A stretch of 64,000 nt of DNA from an uncultured Roseburia sp. Its GTDB lineage: Bacteria > Bacillota > Clostridia > Lachnospirales > Lachnospiraceae. The stretch is taken from contig CANOCV010000013.1 in assembly GCA_947564465.1 (NCBI GenBank), positions 1 through 64,000 on the forward strand, read 5' to 3'. The translations under genes were made by a program, and so were the position numbers. The notes under the pieces are model-generated. The model did not search any database, was not told where the DNA came from, and was given only the letters and a program-made list of their open reading frames with translations. Position 1 is the stretch's first letter. Every line of letters starts with the position of its first letter. Below, one piece after another: positions 7,642 through 17,079 of the stretch.

Positions 7642-9189
7642 ATGAAAAAGCGTATTTTGGCACTTCTGTTGTCATGTGTGATGGTGTTTGGCGGGAATAC
7701 GGCAGCCGCGGCAGAGATTCCGCAGCAGGATGAAAAAGAAAATATTGGGGATTATGAGGAATGTGAGGGGGAAGCGGAGTGGGTCAGCCCGCTTGCTGAC
7801 AGGTCACAGCTTGTTTTATCTCGAAAGGAGCCGGAGGAAGGCGTTCCTTCCACGGGTGTCAATTCCTATTCTACGGTGACATCAGCGGCAAAGTATGTCA
7901 AAAAACAGATGCTTGCCCGCAATGAGAGCTTTACTTACGAATATACCGGTTCTAATTTGAACTCGGCGAATATCCAGCAAACGATTAATAAGGTATTTGA
8001 CAAGGCCTGCACTGTGACATCTTCGCCGGTAGAGGGGGATTATCTGCGGTTTCACCTGACTTATATAAAATGGAGTTTCCGCTATACATCGACTAGGGCG
8101 GAGATTACATGGAGTATACAATATGCTTCGGATGCGGCGAGGGAGCAGACTATGAAGTCCCGGATACAGTCCGCAGTGGCGGGATTAAACCTTACCTATG
8201 ACTCGGATGTTGTAAAAGTAAAGAAGATTCACGATTACATCTGCAAAAATGTGGCATATTACAGCGACGGTACATGGAACAGCCATTCCGCATATTCCGC
8301 GCTGGTAGAAGGGCGCGCGGTTTGCCAGGGGTATGCGACGCTGTTTTATGCCATGTGCAAGCAGGCGGGGGTGAGCGTTCGGTGTGTTTCCGGCAGCAGC
8401 AACGGACAGAGCCATCTTTGGAATATTGTAAAAATCGAACAGAGCTGGTACAACCTGGATACGACATGGGACAGTGTGAAGAGCGGCGTGAGTTATAATT
8501 ACTTCTTAAAGAGCGAGAAGGATTTTAAGGGTCACGTCAGAGATATGGAATATACGACCGTTGACTTTCACTCGCAATGCCCGATGTCTTCGGTGTCATA
8601 CAGCGGAGCTGTCGGCACTCCGGTGTTGAAAAGCGCGGTTTCGACGGGAAGTACCAAGGTAAAGCTGAGTTGGAGCCGGGTGGGCACCGCGGAGGGATAT
8701 TACATATATTATGCAGCAGGCCAAAATGAAAAGTATAAGAGATTAAAGACGGTGCGGGGCGGAGCGTATAATTCACTGAATGTATCGGGGCTTGTTCCGG
8801 GAAGAACATATTATTTCAAGGTAAGGGCGTATTCCAATGTTTTTGGCGACTGCGTCAGCGGGGATTCCGGGGTGAAGTCGGTGCGTCCGCGTCCCGAAAG
8901 AGTAGGAAAGCCTACGGTGACGGCGCAGAGCAAAGCCTTGAAGGTGAAATGGAAGACCGTGGAGGGAGCCAAGGGATACGATATTGTGATTACTTATAAG
9001 CGGGGGGAGGATACGATCAAAAAGAAAGTGACGGTGCGCGCTTCATCAAAGAAAAGTCAGTCGAAGAAAGTGAAGAATCTTCCGAAAGGGGCGGTATGCA
9101 AGGTGAAAGTACGTGCATTTGCCGCAGGAGCAAACGGCGGAAGCGTGTATGGGAATTACTCCCAAACGCGCAAAAAACCGGTTAAGTAG
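7642..9189 (+). CDS. Secreted transglutaminase-like protein with fibronectin type III domains
   Basis: The start at 7642 follows CAGGAGGGATA; the longer frame from 7597 lacks a site. The 515-residue product has a signal peptide ending at about residue 27 (NTAAAAE). A transglutaminase-like domain follows with a candidate triad Cys228 (AVCQGYA), His258 (SHLWN) and Asp273 (NLDTTWD). Two fibronectin type III domains (about 330-415 and 420-515) end the protein, with a very basic C-terminus. Such proteins may be cross-linkers, proteases or cysteine hydrolases of the cell surface. The substrate is not predictable. It is the last gene of the division block, 17 nt after the S41 protease. Confidence 0.8.
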   Translation: MKKRILALLLSCVMVFGGNTAAAAEIPQQDEKENIGDYEECEGEAEWVSPLADRSQLVLSRKEPEEGVPSTGVNSYSTVTSAAKYVKKQMLARNESFTYEYTGSNLNSANIQQTINKVFDKACTVTSSPVEGDYLRFHLTYIKWSFRYTSTRAEITWSIQYASDAAREQTMKSRIQSAVAGLNLTYDSDVVKVKKIHDYICKNVAYYSDGTWNSHSAYSALVEGRAVCQGYATLFYAMCKQAGVSVRCVSGSSNGQSHLWNIVKIEQSWYNLDTTWDSVKSGVSYNYFLKSEKDFKGHVRDMEYTTVDFHSQCPMSSVSYSGAVGTPVLKSAVSTGSTKVKLSWSRVGTAEGYYIYYAAGQNEKYKRLKTVRGGAYNSLNVSGLVPGRTYYFKVRAYSNVFGDCVSGDSGVKSVRPRPERVGKPTVTAQSKALKVKWKTVEGAKGYDIVITYKRGEDTIKKKVTVRASSKKSQSKKVKNLPKGAVCKVKVRAFAAGANGGSVYGNYSQTRKKPVK

Positions 9190-9270
9190 GAAATATGGGC
9201 TTGATTTTTCATATGGGTCGGGCTAGAATGGAACAAAGCCAAAGAAAACTTGATGAAGGGGATATACGCT

Positions 9271-11136
9271 ATGAGAAAATTGTATGAAGAGAAATTGCAG
9301 TTGGGGCTGCGTAAGCTGCTGCTGTTTGTATACGATCTGGCAGCCATTTATTTGGCGGCGGCACTCACTCTTTTCATTCGTTTTGAGCTTCAGTTCAGTG
9401 ATGTTTTTTACTTTTATCTGAGAATATTTGAACATTACCTTATTCCGGTTGTGATCGTTGATATACTTATTTTTACTGTTTTTCACATGTACTCCAGTCT
9501 GTGGCGTTTTGCAGGTATGACGGAGATGGGAAATGTCGGAATTGCCTGTGTGTGCGCGGTAGCCGCGCAGTATGTTATTGTCAAGGTGGTGCCTCCGTCG
9601 GATTTGACGCTGCCGAGAAGTTATTACATAATTGTAGTTGCCGTTTTGTTTGCGTTTGAATTTTCAAGCCGTTTTGCATACAGGGCGATTCGGGCGGCAA
9701 TGGATAAGCGCGTCGAATGGCGGACGAAGACGAACGTTATGGTTGTGGGAGCCGGAGCCGCGGGAGCATCCCTGATACGTGAGATTACGCACAGCAAGCA
9801 TATTGATAAACGAGCCGTGTGTGTAATTGATGATTCCAAGGATAAAATAGGAAATTTTATCAACGGTATTAAAATAGTAGGAAACCGTAACGATATACCG
9901 CAGGTCGTGAAGGAATATCAGATACAGGAAATTATGATTGCGATGCCGACGGCGCCGGCGCAGGAGATCAAGGATATCCTTGATATTTGTAAAGACACAG
10001 GCTGCGTGTTAAAGCGTCTTCCGGGGATTTATCAGCTGGTAAACGGCGAGGTCAGTGTCAGCAAGCTTCGGAATGTAGATGTGAATGACCTTTTGGGGCG
10101 GGATCCGATACAGGTTGATCTGGATTCGATTATGGACTATGTTTCCGGCAAGGTAGTTATGGTGACCGGAGGAGGCGGATCTATCGGAAGTGAGCTGTGC
10201 CGCCAGATTGCAGGCCATCATCCGAAAATGCTTGTGATTGTGGACATTTATGAGAATACAACGTATGATATTCAGAATGAACTGCGGGAGCGTTTTTTGG
10301 ATTTGAACCTTGTCGTACTGATTGCAAGTGTGCGGAACACGAAGCGTATGGATCAGATTTTTGAGACTTATCGTCCGGAGATTGTCTATCACGCTGCGGC
10401 GCATAAGCATGTACCGCTGATGGAGGACAGTCCGAATGAGGCGATTAAGAACAATGTGCTTGGCACATGGAAGGTTGTGCAGGCGGCCGACAAGTGGGGA
10501 GTCCGCCGTTTTGTTATGATATCGACAGATAAGGCTGTGAACCCGACCAATATAATGGGTGCATCAAAGCGTCTCTGTGAGATGATTATCCAGACATATG
10601 ACAAACGTTCTAAGACGGAATTTGTCGCAGTTCGCTTTGGAAATGTGCTGGGAAGCAACGGAAGCGTGATTCCTCTGTTTCGCAAACAGATAGAGAAGGG
10701 CGGACCGGTTACGGTTACGCATCCGGATATTATTCGTTATTTTATGACGATACCGGAGGCGGTATCCCTTGTTCTTCAGGCGGGAGCCTATGCGAAAGGC
10801 GGAGAGATTTTTGTCTTAGATATGGGAGAACCCGTAAAGATTCTGGATTTAGCCAAGAATCTGATTCTTTTGTCGGGACACAAGCCGGACGAGGACATTA
10901 AGATTGAATTTACAGGACTTCGGCCGGGGGAAAAGCTGTACGAAGAGATGCTGATGAAAGAGGAAGGCATGCAGGAGACGGAGAATAAGCTGATTCATAT
11001 CGGTAAGCCGATTGAGATGGATGAAGAGCATTTTATGGAGCAGCTTAAGGAGTTGGGCGAGTATGTCGTCACTGAACCGTCGGATATCCGCGAGTATGTG
11101 AAAAGAATCGTAAGCACATACTCGCCGCAGGACTAA
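9271..11136 (+). CDS. Membrane-bound nucleotide-sugar 4,6-dehydratase (CapD/PglF/WbpM family)
   Basis: The start at 9271 is chosen because AAGGGGA lies upstream; an ATG at 9253 is possible. The roughly 621-residue product has about four N-terminal membrane segments, a CoA-binding-like Rossmann domain (VVGAGAAGAS) and a C-terminal extended SDR domain with TGGGGSIGSE. The active-site region reads STDKAVNPT followed by MGASKR: Met replaces the usual Tyr of Y-x-x-x-K, as in the PglF/WbpM group. These enzymes convert UDP-GlcNAc to the 4-keto-6-deoxy sugar. With the next three genes it forms a bacillosamine-like pathway. It is the first gene of the surface glycan locus. Confidence 0.9.
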   Translation: MRKLYEEKLQLGLRKLLLFVYDLAAIYLAAALTLFIRFELQFSDVFYFYLRIFEHYLIPVVIVDILIFTVFHMYSSLWRFAGMTEMGNVGIACVCAVAAQYVIVKVVPPSDLTLPRSYYIIVVAVLFAFEFSSRFAYRAIRAAMDKRVEWRTKTNVMVVGAGAAGASLIREITHSKHIDKRAVCVIDDSKDKIGNFINGIKIVGNRNDIPQVVKEYQIQEIMIAMPTAPAQEIKDILDICKDTGCVLKRLPGIYQLVNGEVSVSKLRNVDVNDLLGRDPIQVDLDSIMDYVSGKVVMVTGGGGSIGSELCRQIAGHHPKMLVIVDIYENTTYDIQNELRERFLDLNLVVLIASVRNTKRMDQIFETYRPEIVYHAAAHKHVPLMEDSPNEAIKNNVLGTWKVVQAADKWGVRRFVMISTDKAVNPTNIMGASKRLCEMIIQTYDKRSKTEFVAVRFGNVLGSNGSVIPLFRKQIEKGGPVTVTHPDIIRYFMTIPEAVSLVLQAGAYAKGGEIFVLDMGEPVKILDLAKNLILLSGHKPDEDIKIEFTGLRPGEKLYEEMLMKEEGMQETENKLIHIGKPIEMDEEHFMEQLKELGEYVVTEPSDIREYVKRIVSTYSPQD

Positions 11137-11177
11137 TTTGGACTTGAAAACAATAGGAAAAGGGCGTAGAATGTGTA

Positions 11178-11218
11178 GCGGTATATGTCGCCGGGCGAAG
11201 CCCGGTAATATATACCGC
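11178..11218 (+). other. Compound hairpin upstream of the aminotransferase gene
   Basis: An outer stem (GCGGTATAT 11178-11186 with ATATACCGC 11210-11218) encloses an inner stem (CCGGGC 11191-11196 with GCCCGG 11200-11205) and a GAA loop. No T tract follows. The layout resembles the hairpin at 53,367-53,404. It could control expression between the first two glycan genes or be an extragenic repeat. Confidence 0.55.
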
Positions 11219-11266
11219 ATCATCTAAAGTAAAAATGCAAAATACGAAGAAAGACAGGCGAAGTCT

Positions 11267-12454
11267 ATGAAGCAGCATATTTTTCTGGCATCTCCCCATA
11301 TGAGCGAGGAGGGCTATGAACAATTTTTTATTAGGGAAGCGTTTGATACAAACTGGATAGCACCGCTCGGCGAAAATGTGACGGAATTTGAGCGTGAAAT
11401 AAAGGAAAAGCTGAATGCGAAGGCGGCAGTGGCATTATCGTCGGGAACTGCGGCAATTCATATGGCGTTAAAATCAATTGGCGTTGGAGAGGGAGATTTT
11501 GTGTTCTGCCAGTCTCTGACTTTTTCCGCATCGGCAAACCCGATTACATATGTTAATGCGAAGCCTGTTTTTATAGACAGTGACGAGGAGACCTGGAATA
11601 TGAGTCCGTTCGCGCTGCAGAAAGCCTTCGATAAGTATGAAAAGCAAGGAAAGCTGCCAAAGGCGGTCATTGTTGTGCATCTCTATGGGATTTGCGCTAA
11701 GATTGAGCAGATTGCCGAGATTTGCAGAAAGTATCATGTGCCGCTAATTGAGGATGCGGCGGAAAGCCTTGGGACGACTTATCAGGGGAGATATACCGGA
11801 ACCTTTGGAGACTACGGAATTATAAGCTTCAACGGGAATAAGATTATTACAAGCTCCGGCGGAGGAATGCTGCTTATTAATACGGAGGACGCGAAGGAGC
11901 GGGCAAAGCGTGTGCTGTTTCTGGCGACACAGGCGAGAGAGGCACAGCGCTGGTACCAGCATGCGCAAATCGGATATAACTATCGGATGAGCAATGTCGT
12001 TGCGGGCATCGGAAGAGGTCAGTTAAAGGTTTTAGACGAGAGAGTAGAGCAAAAGCGCGCAATTTACCGTTATTACTGCGAGCATATCGGGCATCTGAAG
12101 GGCTTGTCTATGATGCCGCAGAGTGAGGATGCTTACAGTAACTGCTGGCTGAGTGCAATACAGCTTGACGAGGGCTGTGGTGTGAAGCCGTTTGATATTA
12201 TGGACGCGCTGCTTGCGGATGATATAGAAAGCCGTCCTGTCTGGAAACCGCTGCATTTGCAGCCTGTTTTTTCGGACTGCGATTTTGTGACAGAGAAGGA
12301 GGAGCTTCACATTGTGGATGAGACGACCGGTGCGGATAACAGCACGGCAGGGACTATATTTGGGAGAGGCGTGTGCATGCCGAGTGACACGAAGATGAAT
12401 GAGAGAGATTTGGAGAGGATCTGCGGGGTTGTAAGACATTTGTGGAAGATGTGA
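11267..12454 (+). CDS. DegT/DnrJ/EryC1-family PLP sugar aminotransferase (PglE-like)
   Basis: This 395-residue protein is full length for the family. The N-terminus SPHMSEEGYEQFFI and NWIAPLG are typical of the LegC/PglE/PilB group. The PLP-binding Lys is in SFNGNKIIT, followed by SSGGGM, and ALSSGTAAIH forms the phosphate-binding loop. It should aminate C4 of the 4-keto-6-deoxy sugar made by the upstream dehydratase. The C-terminal part has an insertion around NSTAGTIFGRG that precedes the conserved CMPSDT end motif. The gene lies 130 nt after the dehydratase, behind a compound hairpin. Confidence 0.9.
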   Translation: MKQHIFLASPHMSEEGYEQFFIREAFDTNWIAPLGENVTEFEREIKEKLNAKAAVALSSGTAAIHMALKSIGVGEGDFVFCQSLTFSASANPITYVNAKPVFIDSDEETWNMSPFALQKAFDKYEKQGKLPKAVIVVHLYGICAKIEQIAEICRKYHVPLIEDAAESLGTTYQGRYTGTFGDYGIISFNGNKIITSSGGGMLLINTEDAKERAKRVLFLATQAREAQRWYQHAQIGYNYRMSNVVAGIGRGQLKVLDERVEQKRAIYRYYCEHIGHLKGLSMMPQSEDAYSNCWLSAIQLDEGCGVKPFDIMDALLADDIESRPVWKPLHLQPVFSDCDFVTEKEELHIVDETTGADNSTAGTIFGRGVCMPSDTKMNERDLERICGVVRHLWKM

Positions 12455-12486
12455 CAGGTGTGGTTCTGTGGTATGGAGGAGAATCC

Positions 12487-13113
12487 ATGAGGCGAAAAAG
12501 AGGGATTTATGAAAAGTACATAAAGCGTTTGTTGGATTTTCTGCTTTCACTTACGGCGTTGATTATTTTAAGTCCCATCCTGCTTGTGACAGCGGTTTTG
12601 GTTCGGATGAAATTGGGAAGCCCGGTTTTGTTCCGACAGTTAAGGCCGGGAAAGGATGAGAAAATATTTCGGATGTATAAGTTCCGATCCATGACAGATG
12701 AGCGGGATGAGAACGGGGAACTTTTGCCGGATGAGGTGAGACTGACTTCGTTTGGAAGGAAACTTCGGGCGACCAGCTTGGATGAGCTGCCGGAGCTTAT
12801 CAATATTGTGAAGGGCGATATGAGCATTGTGGGGCCGCGGCCTTTGTTGGTAAGGTATCTTGAACTGTACAATGAGCGCCAGAAGAGACGTCACGAGGTG
12901 CGGCCGGGTTTTACCGGGCTTGCGCAGGTGAACGGGAGAAATTCGATTAGCTGGGAAGAAAAGTTTGAGTGGGACGTCACCTATGTGGAATCCGTCTCTT
13001 TTTTGCAGGACCTAAAGATTGTCGTGCAGACAGTAAAGACAGTTGTCATGCATGAAGGGATTAGCAGCGGGACGTCGGAGACGATGGAAATGTTTACAGG
13101 GAGAAAAATATGA
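12487..13113 (+). CDS. Initiating phosphoglycosyl transferase (PglC-like bacterial sugar transferase)
   Basis: The start at 12487 has ATGGAGGAG upstream. The 208-residue protein is a small single-domain enzyme: an N-terminal re-entrant membrane helix (LLDFLLSLTALIILSPI), YKFRSM, the catalytic Asp-Glu pair in TSLDELPEL, SIVGPRP and PGFTGLAQ. This short form matches PglC rather than the larger WbaP/WecA enzymes. It would transfer a sugar phosphate, probably a diacetamido-trideoxyhexose given its neighbours, from UDP-sugar to undecaprenyl phosphate to start glycan assembly at the inner face of the membrane. It overlaps the acetyltransferase gene by 4 nt. Confidence 0.9.
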   Translation: MRRKRGIYEKYIKRLLDFLLSLTALIILSPILLVTAVLVRMKLGSPVLFRQLRPGKDEKIFRMYKFRSMTDERDENGELLPDEVRLTSFGRKLRATSLDELPELINIVKGDMSIVGPRPLLVRYLELYNERQKRRHEVRPGFTGLAQVNGRNSISWEEKFEWDVTYVESVSFLQDLKIVVQTVKTVVMHEGISSGTSETMEMFTGRKI

Positions 13114-13790
13114 TGGAGAAAAAAGAGATTGTGATCGTGGGTGCCGGCGGGTTTGGGCGGGAAGTGCAGTGGCTTTTGGAGCGGATCAACAGTGAAAAGG
13201 AAGAATGGGAGATTGTCGGTTTTGTGGACGATGGAATCCAGATAGGGGAACAGGTAGGCGGGCGTCCGGTGCTGGGAGGCTGTGACAGCCTATTGCAGTG
13301 TGGGCGTGAAATTTACGCGGCTGTGGCAATTGGCTCCCCGGCAGTCCGCAAATCCGTGGCGGAGAAGTTAAGAAAAAACAGGAAAATTCGTTTCCCGAAC
13401 CTGATTGACCCGAGCGTCATTTCATCATCCGGATGTGTGTGCGGTGAGGGAAATATAGTGTGCGCAGGCGTGATCGGTACGGTGGATTACAATATGGGGG
13501 ATTTTGACATTATTAATCTGGACTGCACTATCGGGCATGACGTAAAGCTGCAGTCTTATGTGACGGTTTATCCGGGCGTGAACATATCCGGATGCGTCAC
13601 GGTTGGGGAGGGAACGGAGATTGGAACGGGATCTAGTATTATTCAGGGGATCAGCATCGGGGCACAGGCCATTATTGGTGCGGGAAGCGTTGTGGTAAGG
13701 AATATCGGCGACGCCTGTACCGCTGTTGGCGTGCCATGCAGGCCAATTTCGTACTCTGGGGATAAAAACAAACGTTCCGTGAGGGAATAA
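13110..13790 (+). CDS. Sugar O/N-acetyltransferase, NeuD/PglD-like
   Basis: This 226-residue protein has a Rossmann-like N-terminal sugar-nucleotide domain (VIVGAGGFGREV) and a C-terminal left-handed beta-helix of hexapeptide repeats (from about residue 105). The catalytic His of PglD-type enzymes is visible in IGHDVKL. It is expected to acetylate the 4-amino group of the UDP-sugar, giving a UDP-di-N-acetylbacillosamine-like product. The start overlaps the upstream stop (ATGA), so translation is probably coupled. Confidence 0.88.
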   Translation: MMEKKEIVIVGAGGFGREVQWLLERINSEKEEWEIVGFVDDGIQIGEQVGGRPVLGGCDSLLQCGREIYAAVAIGSPAVRKSVAEKLRKNRKIRFPNLIDPSVISSSGCVCGEGNIVCAGVIGTVDYNMGDFDIINLDCTIGHDVKLQSYVTVYPGVNISGCVTVGEGTEIGTGSSIIQGISIGAQAIIGAGSVVVRNIGDACTAVGVPCRPISYSGDKNKRSVRE

Positions 13791-13843
13791 CGGTTAAAGG
13801 TGTTTAGATAAAGAATACGAATTTGAACGAAAGTGGGAATACT

Positions 13844-14944
13844 ATGAATGTTTTGATGCTTGTAAAGGATAGTGAGATTGGCGGAGTAGCATCGTGTGTC
13901 AAATCATTAGCAGAGGGATTGGAGAAATATAAGAATGTTCATACGGTAATTGGGATAAAAGAGGGAGAGAGTTTGGAGTATATGTTTCATGGTTTTGACG
14001 TGCAGATTATTGATTTTGCAACAAAAAATTTATTTAAAATTATTCGGAATTATAGATTAATATGCAGACTGGTGAAAAAGAAAAGCATTGATATCATCCA
14101 TGCGCAAAACAGGATTCCTGCGTATTACGCTGGGGTGTATTGCTTTTTTCATAGAAAAGTACCATATATTTGGTCTAATCATTTGGTTCCGCTGCCATCA
14201 GACTTTATACATAGAGTTGCAACGCGGTATGGATCATGCGCAGTTGCAGAGGGCATTGCAGGCGAAGAGATGCTGGTAAATGATTTTCGGATTCCTAAAA
14301 ATAAGGTTGCGGTTGTGAATCTTGGAGTTGATTTTGAGAAATTTAAAAAGGCAACGGTTCAGGAACAGAATGCGTTAGTAGAGAAATACCAAATAAATAA
14401 AGATGAAAGGATTATATTGTTATATGGAAGATTGCATCCGGTGAAAGGTCATCAATTTTTGTTGGAAGCATTGCGTTCTTTGATTGATGAAAAATTTAGA
14501 CTGGTATTTCCGGGGGAAAATGAATCGTATAAAGAGACAATAATTGAGTGTGCGGAAGCAATGGGGATTACAGACAAAATAATCTTTCCGGGCTATATCC
14601 GTGGATACGAATGGCTTTCTGTTGCTGATTTAATGGTATTGCCATCAGAACGAGAAGGATTTGGTATTGTAAATGTGGAAGCTTTTGTAATGGGCGTTCC
14701 AGTGATTCGGACAAAGACAGGGGGATATGAAGATATGAAGGATTTATGTTTTGGAGTTGAGTACGGTGATGTAAATGCGTTAACAGCATTATTAAAGAAA
14801 TTTTTTGAGAAAGATAAAATGTTTGACGAAAAAGTTTTGTATGCAAAGGAACATACGAAACGATTTAGTCTAAAGGAATATACGGATAAATATTACGAAA
14901 TATATGTGAAAGCTTTGGGTAAAGGGAATGAAGAAAGTTTATGA
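13844..14944 (+). CDS. Glycosyltransferase family 4 protein
   Basis: This 366-residue GT-B enzyme has an N-terminal acceptor domain (LVKDSEIGGVASCV) and a C-terminal donor domain with LYGRLHPVKGH and the donor-site motif PSEREGFGIVNVEA. The ATG at 13844 is preceded by AGTGGGA; a TTG at 13823 is an alternative. It should add a sugar to the lipid-linked repeat unit; the donor is unknown. Base composition turns clearly AT-richer from here, marking the start of the variable cassette. Its end overlaps the next gene by 17 nt. Confidence 0.85.
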   Translation: MNVLMLVKDSEIGGVASCVKSLAEGLEKYKNVHTVIGIKEGESLEYMFHGFDVQIIDFATKNLFKIIRNYRLICRLVKKKSIDIIHAQNRIPAYYAGVYCFFHRKVPYIWSNHLVPLPSDFIHRVATRYGSCAVAEGIAGEEMLVNDFRIPKNKVAVVNLGVDFEKFKKATVQEQNALVEKYQINKDERIILLYGRLHPVKGHQFLLEALRSLIDEKFRLVFPGENESYKETIIECAEAMGITDKIIFPGYIRGYEWLSVADLMVLPSEREGFGIVNVEAFVMGVPVIRTKTGGYEDMKDLCFGVEYGDVNALTALLKKFFEKDKMFDEKVLYAKEHTKRFSLKEYTDKYYEIYVKALGKGNEESL

Positions 14945-15863
14945 TGTGGCGTTTTTTGGTGCAGGAGCAATTGCAGGGAAAGTGGCAGGGACGCTGCAAA
15001 GAAATCATAGATTATATCTTTATGCAGTTGCTTCCCGAAGCAAAGAACATGCAGAGGTCTTTGCACGGAAATATGGTGTAGAGCACGTGTTTGATTCATA
15101 CGAGGAAATGTTAAAAGATAACACGATTGATTTGGTATATGTTTCTACACCGACAAAGAGTCATTATGAAAACATTAAGAACTGCTTGTTGGCAAATAAG
15201 AATGTGATTTGTGAAAAGCCATTGGTCGGGAAGCTGGCAGAAGCAGAGGAACTGATAGAATTAGCAAGGGAAAGGCATCTTCTGCTGGTGGATGCATTGT
15301 GGACAATGTATATGCCGATTATGGAGAGAATAAAGCGGGAGATTGGGAATTTAGGAAGTGTTAAATATGCATCAGCTAGTTTAGGTTATCCGAGTCTTAT
15401 ACATGAGAATGGAAGCGTAAAGACACGTTATGAATTATGGGACTATGAGATATATCCACTGGCTACGATGCTGTATTTGTTTGGAGAACCCTTGGAAGTT
15501 ACGGGAAAGACAAGATACCTAAAAGCAAATTATGCAGTTAATAATTGTTCGAAGCTGGTTTATGGAAAGCAACGGATTAGAATTTATTCATCGTTAAAAC
15601 ATCGTAGTAGTTACGTGCTTGTTGTTAAGGGGACAAAAGGTATTTTGGTTTCAAGAAAGTGGTGGTTTGGAAATTATCCGGTTTATATATGGAAGTTTCC
15701 GTTTAAAATAACAAAAATAAACTTTCAACATGAGAATACAGGATATGAGTATGAATTTGATGAAATGATAAAGTGTCTGGATAGCGGAAAGATTGAAAGC
15801 GTTCAGTATTCATTTGAGAGGACGTTGTCTGTGCTGCGTTGGAAAGAGGAACTGAATATTTAG
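14928..15863 (+). CDS. Gfo/Idh/MocA family sugar oxidoreductase
   Basis: This 311-residue protein has an N-terminal NAD(P)-binding fold (FFGAGAIAGKVAGTL) and the family's catalytic-region motif CEKPLVG near residue 95. The C-terminal half is the substrate-binding alpha/beta domain, somewhat short compared with the usual 330-350 residues. In a surface glycan locus it probably oxidises or reduces a nucleotide sugar or a glycan precursor; the substrate cannot be deduced. It overlaps the upstream glycosyltransferase. Confidence 0.85.
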   Translation: MKKVYDVAFFGAGAIAGKVAGTLQRNHRLYLYAVASRSKEHAEVFARKYGVEHVFDSYEEMLKDNTIDLVYVSTPTKSHYENIKNCLLANKNVICEKPLVGKLAEAEELIELARERHLLLVDALWTMYMPIMERIKREIGNLGSVKYASASLGYPSLIHENGSVKTRYELWDYEIYPLATMLYLFGEPLEVTGKTRYLKANYAVNNCSKLVYGKQRIRIYSSLKHRSSYVLVVKGTKGILVSRKWWFGNYPVYIWKFPFKITKINFQHENTGYEYEFDEMIKCLDSGKIESVQYSFERTLSVLRWKEELNI

Positions 15864-15885
15864 GATACCAAAGGTGGGATGCAAA

Positions 15886-17019
15886 GTGAAAAAAGCATTG
15901 GTCGTGGCTACCGTGGGCGGTTTTATTGCCAGCTTTGAATTGAATGATATAAAATTGTTACAAGACATAGGGTATGAAGTTCATGGGGCGTCTGATTTTA
16001 CAAATATTTTGGACGAGAGGAAGAAACAGGACTTAAAAGAGAGTGGTTTAATCCAGCATCAGATTAGTTTTGCAAGAAATCCGTTCAGTTTAGCGAATAT
16101 TATGGCATATAAGAGGTTAAAGCAGCTTATTCGGGAGGAACAATTTGACTTGATTCATTGCCATACTCCGATGGGGGGAGTGCTTGCACGTTTGGCGGCT
16201 GCGAAATATCGAAAATATGGAACTAAGGTGTTATATACGGCGCACGGTTTTCATTTTTTTAAGGGAGCTCCGTTAAAGAACTGGTTGATTTACTATCCAG
16301 TAGAGAAGATTTGTGCGCATATGACGGATGTATTGATTACCATTAATAAAGAAGATTATGCTCTGGCACGGAAAAAAATGAAAGCAGGTAGAATAGAGTA
16401 CATTCCGGGAGTGGGAGTAGAACTCGAAATGTTTGGAAATAAAAGCATAGATCGGGTTGAAAAAAGAAAGGAATTGGGTGCAAGTGTTAATGATACGATA
16501 TTGGTTTCCGTTGGGGAATTGAATTATAATAAAAACCATCAGGTGATTATAAAAGCAATCTCCAAAATAGATAATATACATGTAAAATACTGGTTGTGTG
16601 GGAGGGGGGAGAGAGAGGAAAGCTTGCATAAATTGGTGGATTCCCTTAGCTTAAATAATAGAATTTTTTTTCTGGGATATCGTACAGATGTGCCAACGAT
16701 TCTTAATGCAGCGGATATATTTTGTTTTCCGTCTCGTAGAGAGGGATTGGGAATTGCAGCGATTGAAGCGATGGCATCTGGCCTTCCGTTAGTGACGTCT
16801 AATATACATGGTATTAATGATTATTCGGTAAATAATTGTTCTGGTTTTTCGTGTGCCCCAGATGATATTGATGGATTTGCGAAATCTATTGAACGGCTGT
16901 GCAGGGATCTCGAGAATAGAAATTTGATGGGAGAAAGTAATAAAGATAGAGCAAAAGAATTTGATATACAGGTAGTTTCTTTGCTTATGGAGCGTATATA
17001 TAAGGAAAGTAGTATGTAA
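15886..17019 (+). CDS. Glycosyltransferase family 4 protein (EpsD/TuaC-like)
   Basis: The likely start is GTG at 15886, 7 nt after AAGGTGGG; a GTG at 15874 would overlap that site. The 377-residue protein has a GT-B fold: VVATVGGFIASFELNDI at the N-terminus, the HCHTPMGG and TAHGFHFF motifs common in exopolysaccharide GT4 enzymes, and the donor motif PSRREGLGIAAIEA. It adds one sugar to the repeat unit; donor and linkage are unknown. Confidence 0.85.
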   Translation: MKKALVVATVGGFIASFELNDIKLLQDIGYEVHGASDFTNILDERKKQDLKESGLIQHQISFARNPFSLANIMAYKRLKQLIREEQFDLIHCHTPMGGVLARLAAAKYRKYGTKVLYTAHGFHFFKGAPLKNWLIYYPVEKICAHMTDVLITINKEDYALARKKMKAGRIEYIPGVGVELEMFGNKSIDRVEKRKELGASVNDTILVSVGELNYNKNHQVIIKAISKIDNIHVKYWLCGRGEREESLHKLVDSLSLNNRIFFLGYRTDVPTILNAADIFCFPSRREGLGIAAIEAMASGLPLVTSNIHGINDYSVNNCSGFSCAPDDIDGFAKSIERLCRDLENRNLMGESNKDRAKEFDIQVVSLLMERIYKESSM

Positions 17020-17079
17020 AGACAGGTGGATGGTTTATATGATTTATAATGATAGTAAGAGGCAGAGGGGTGAAACAGG

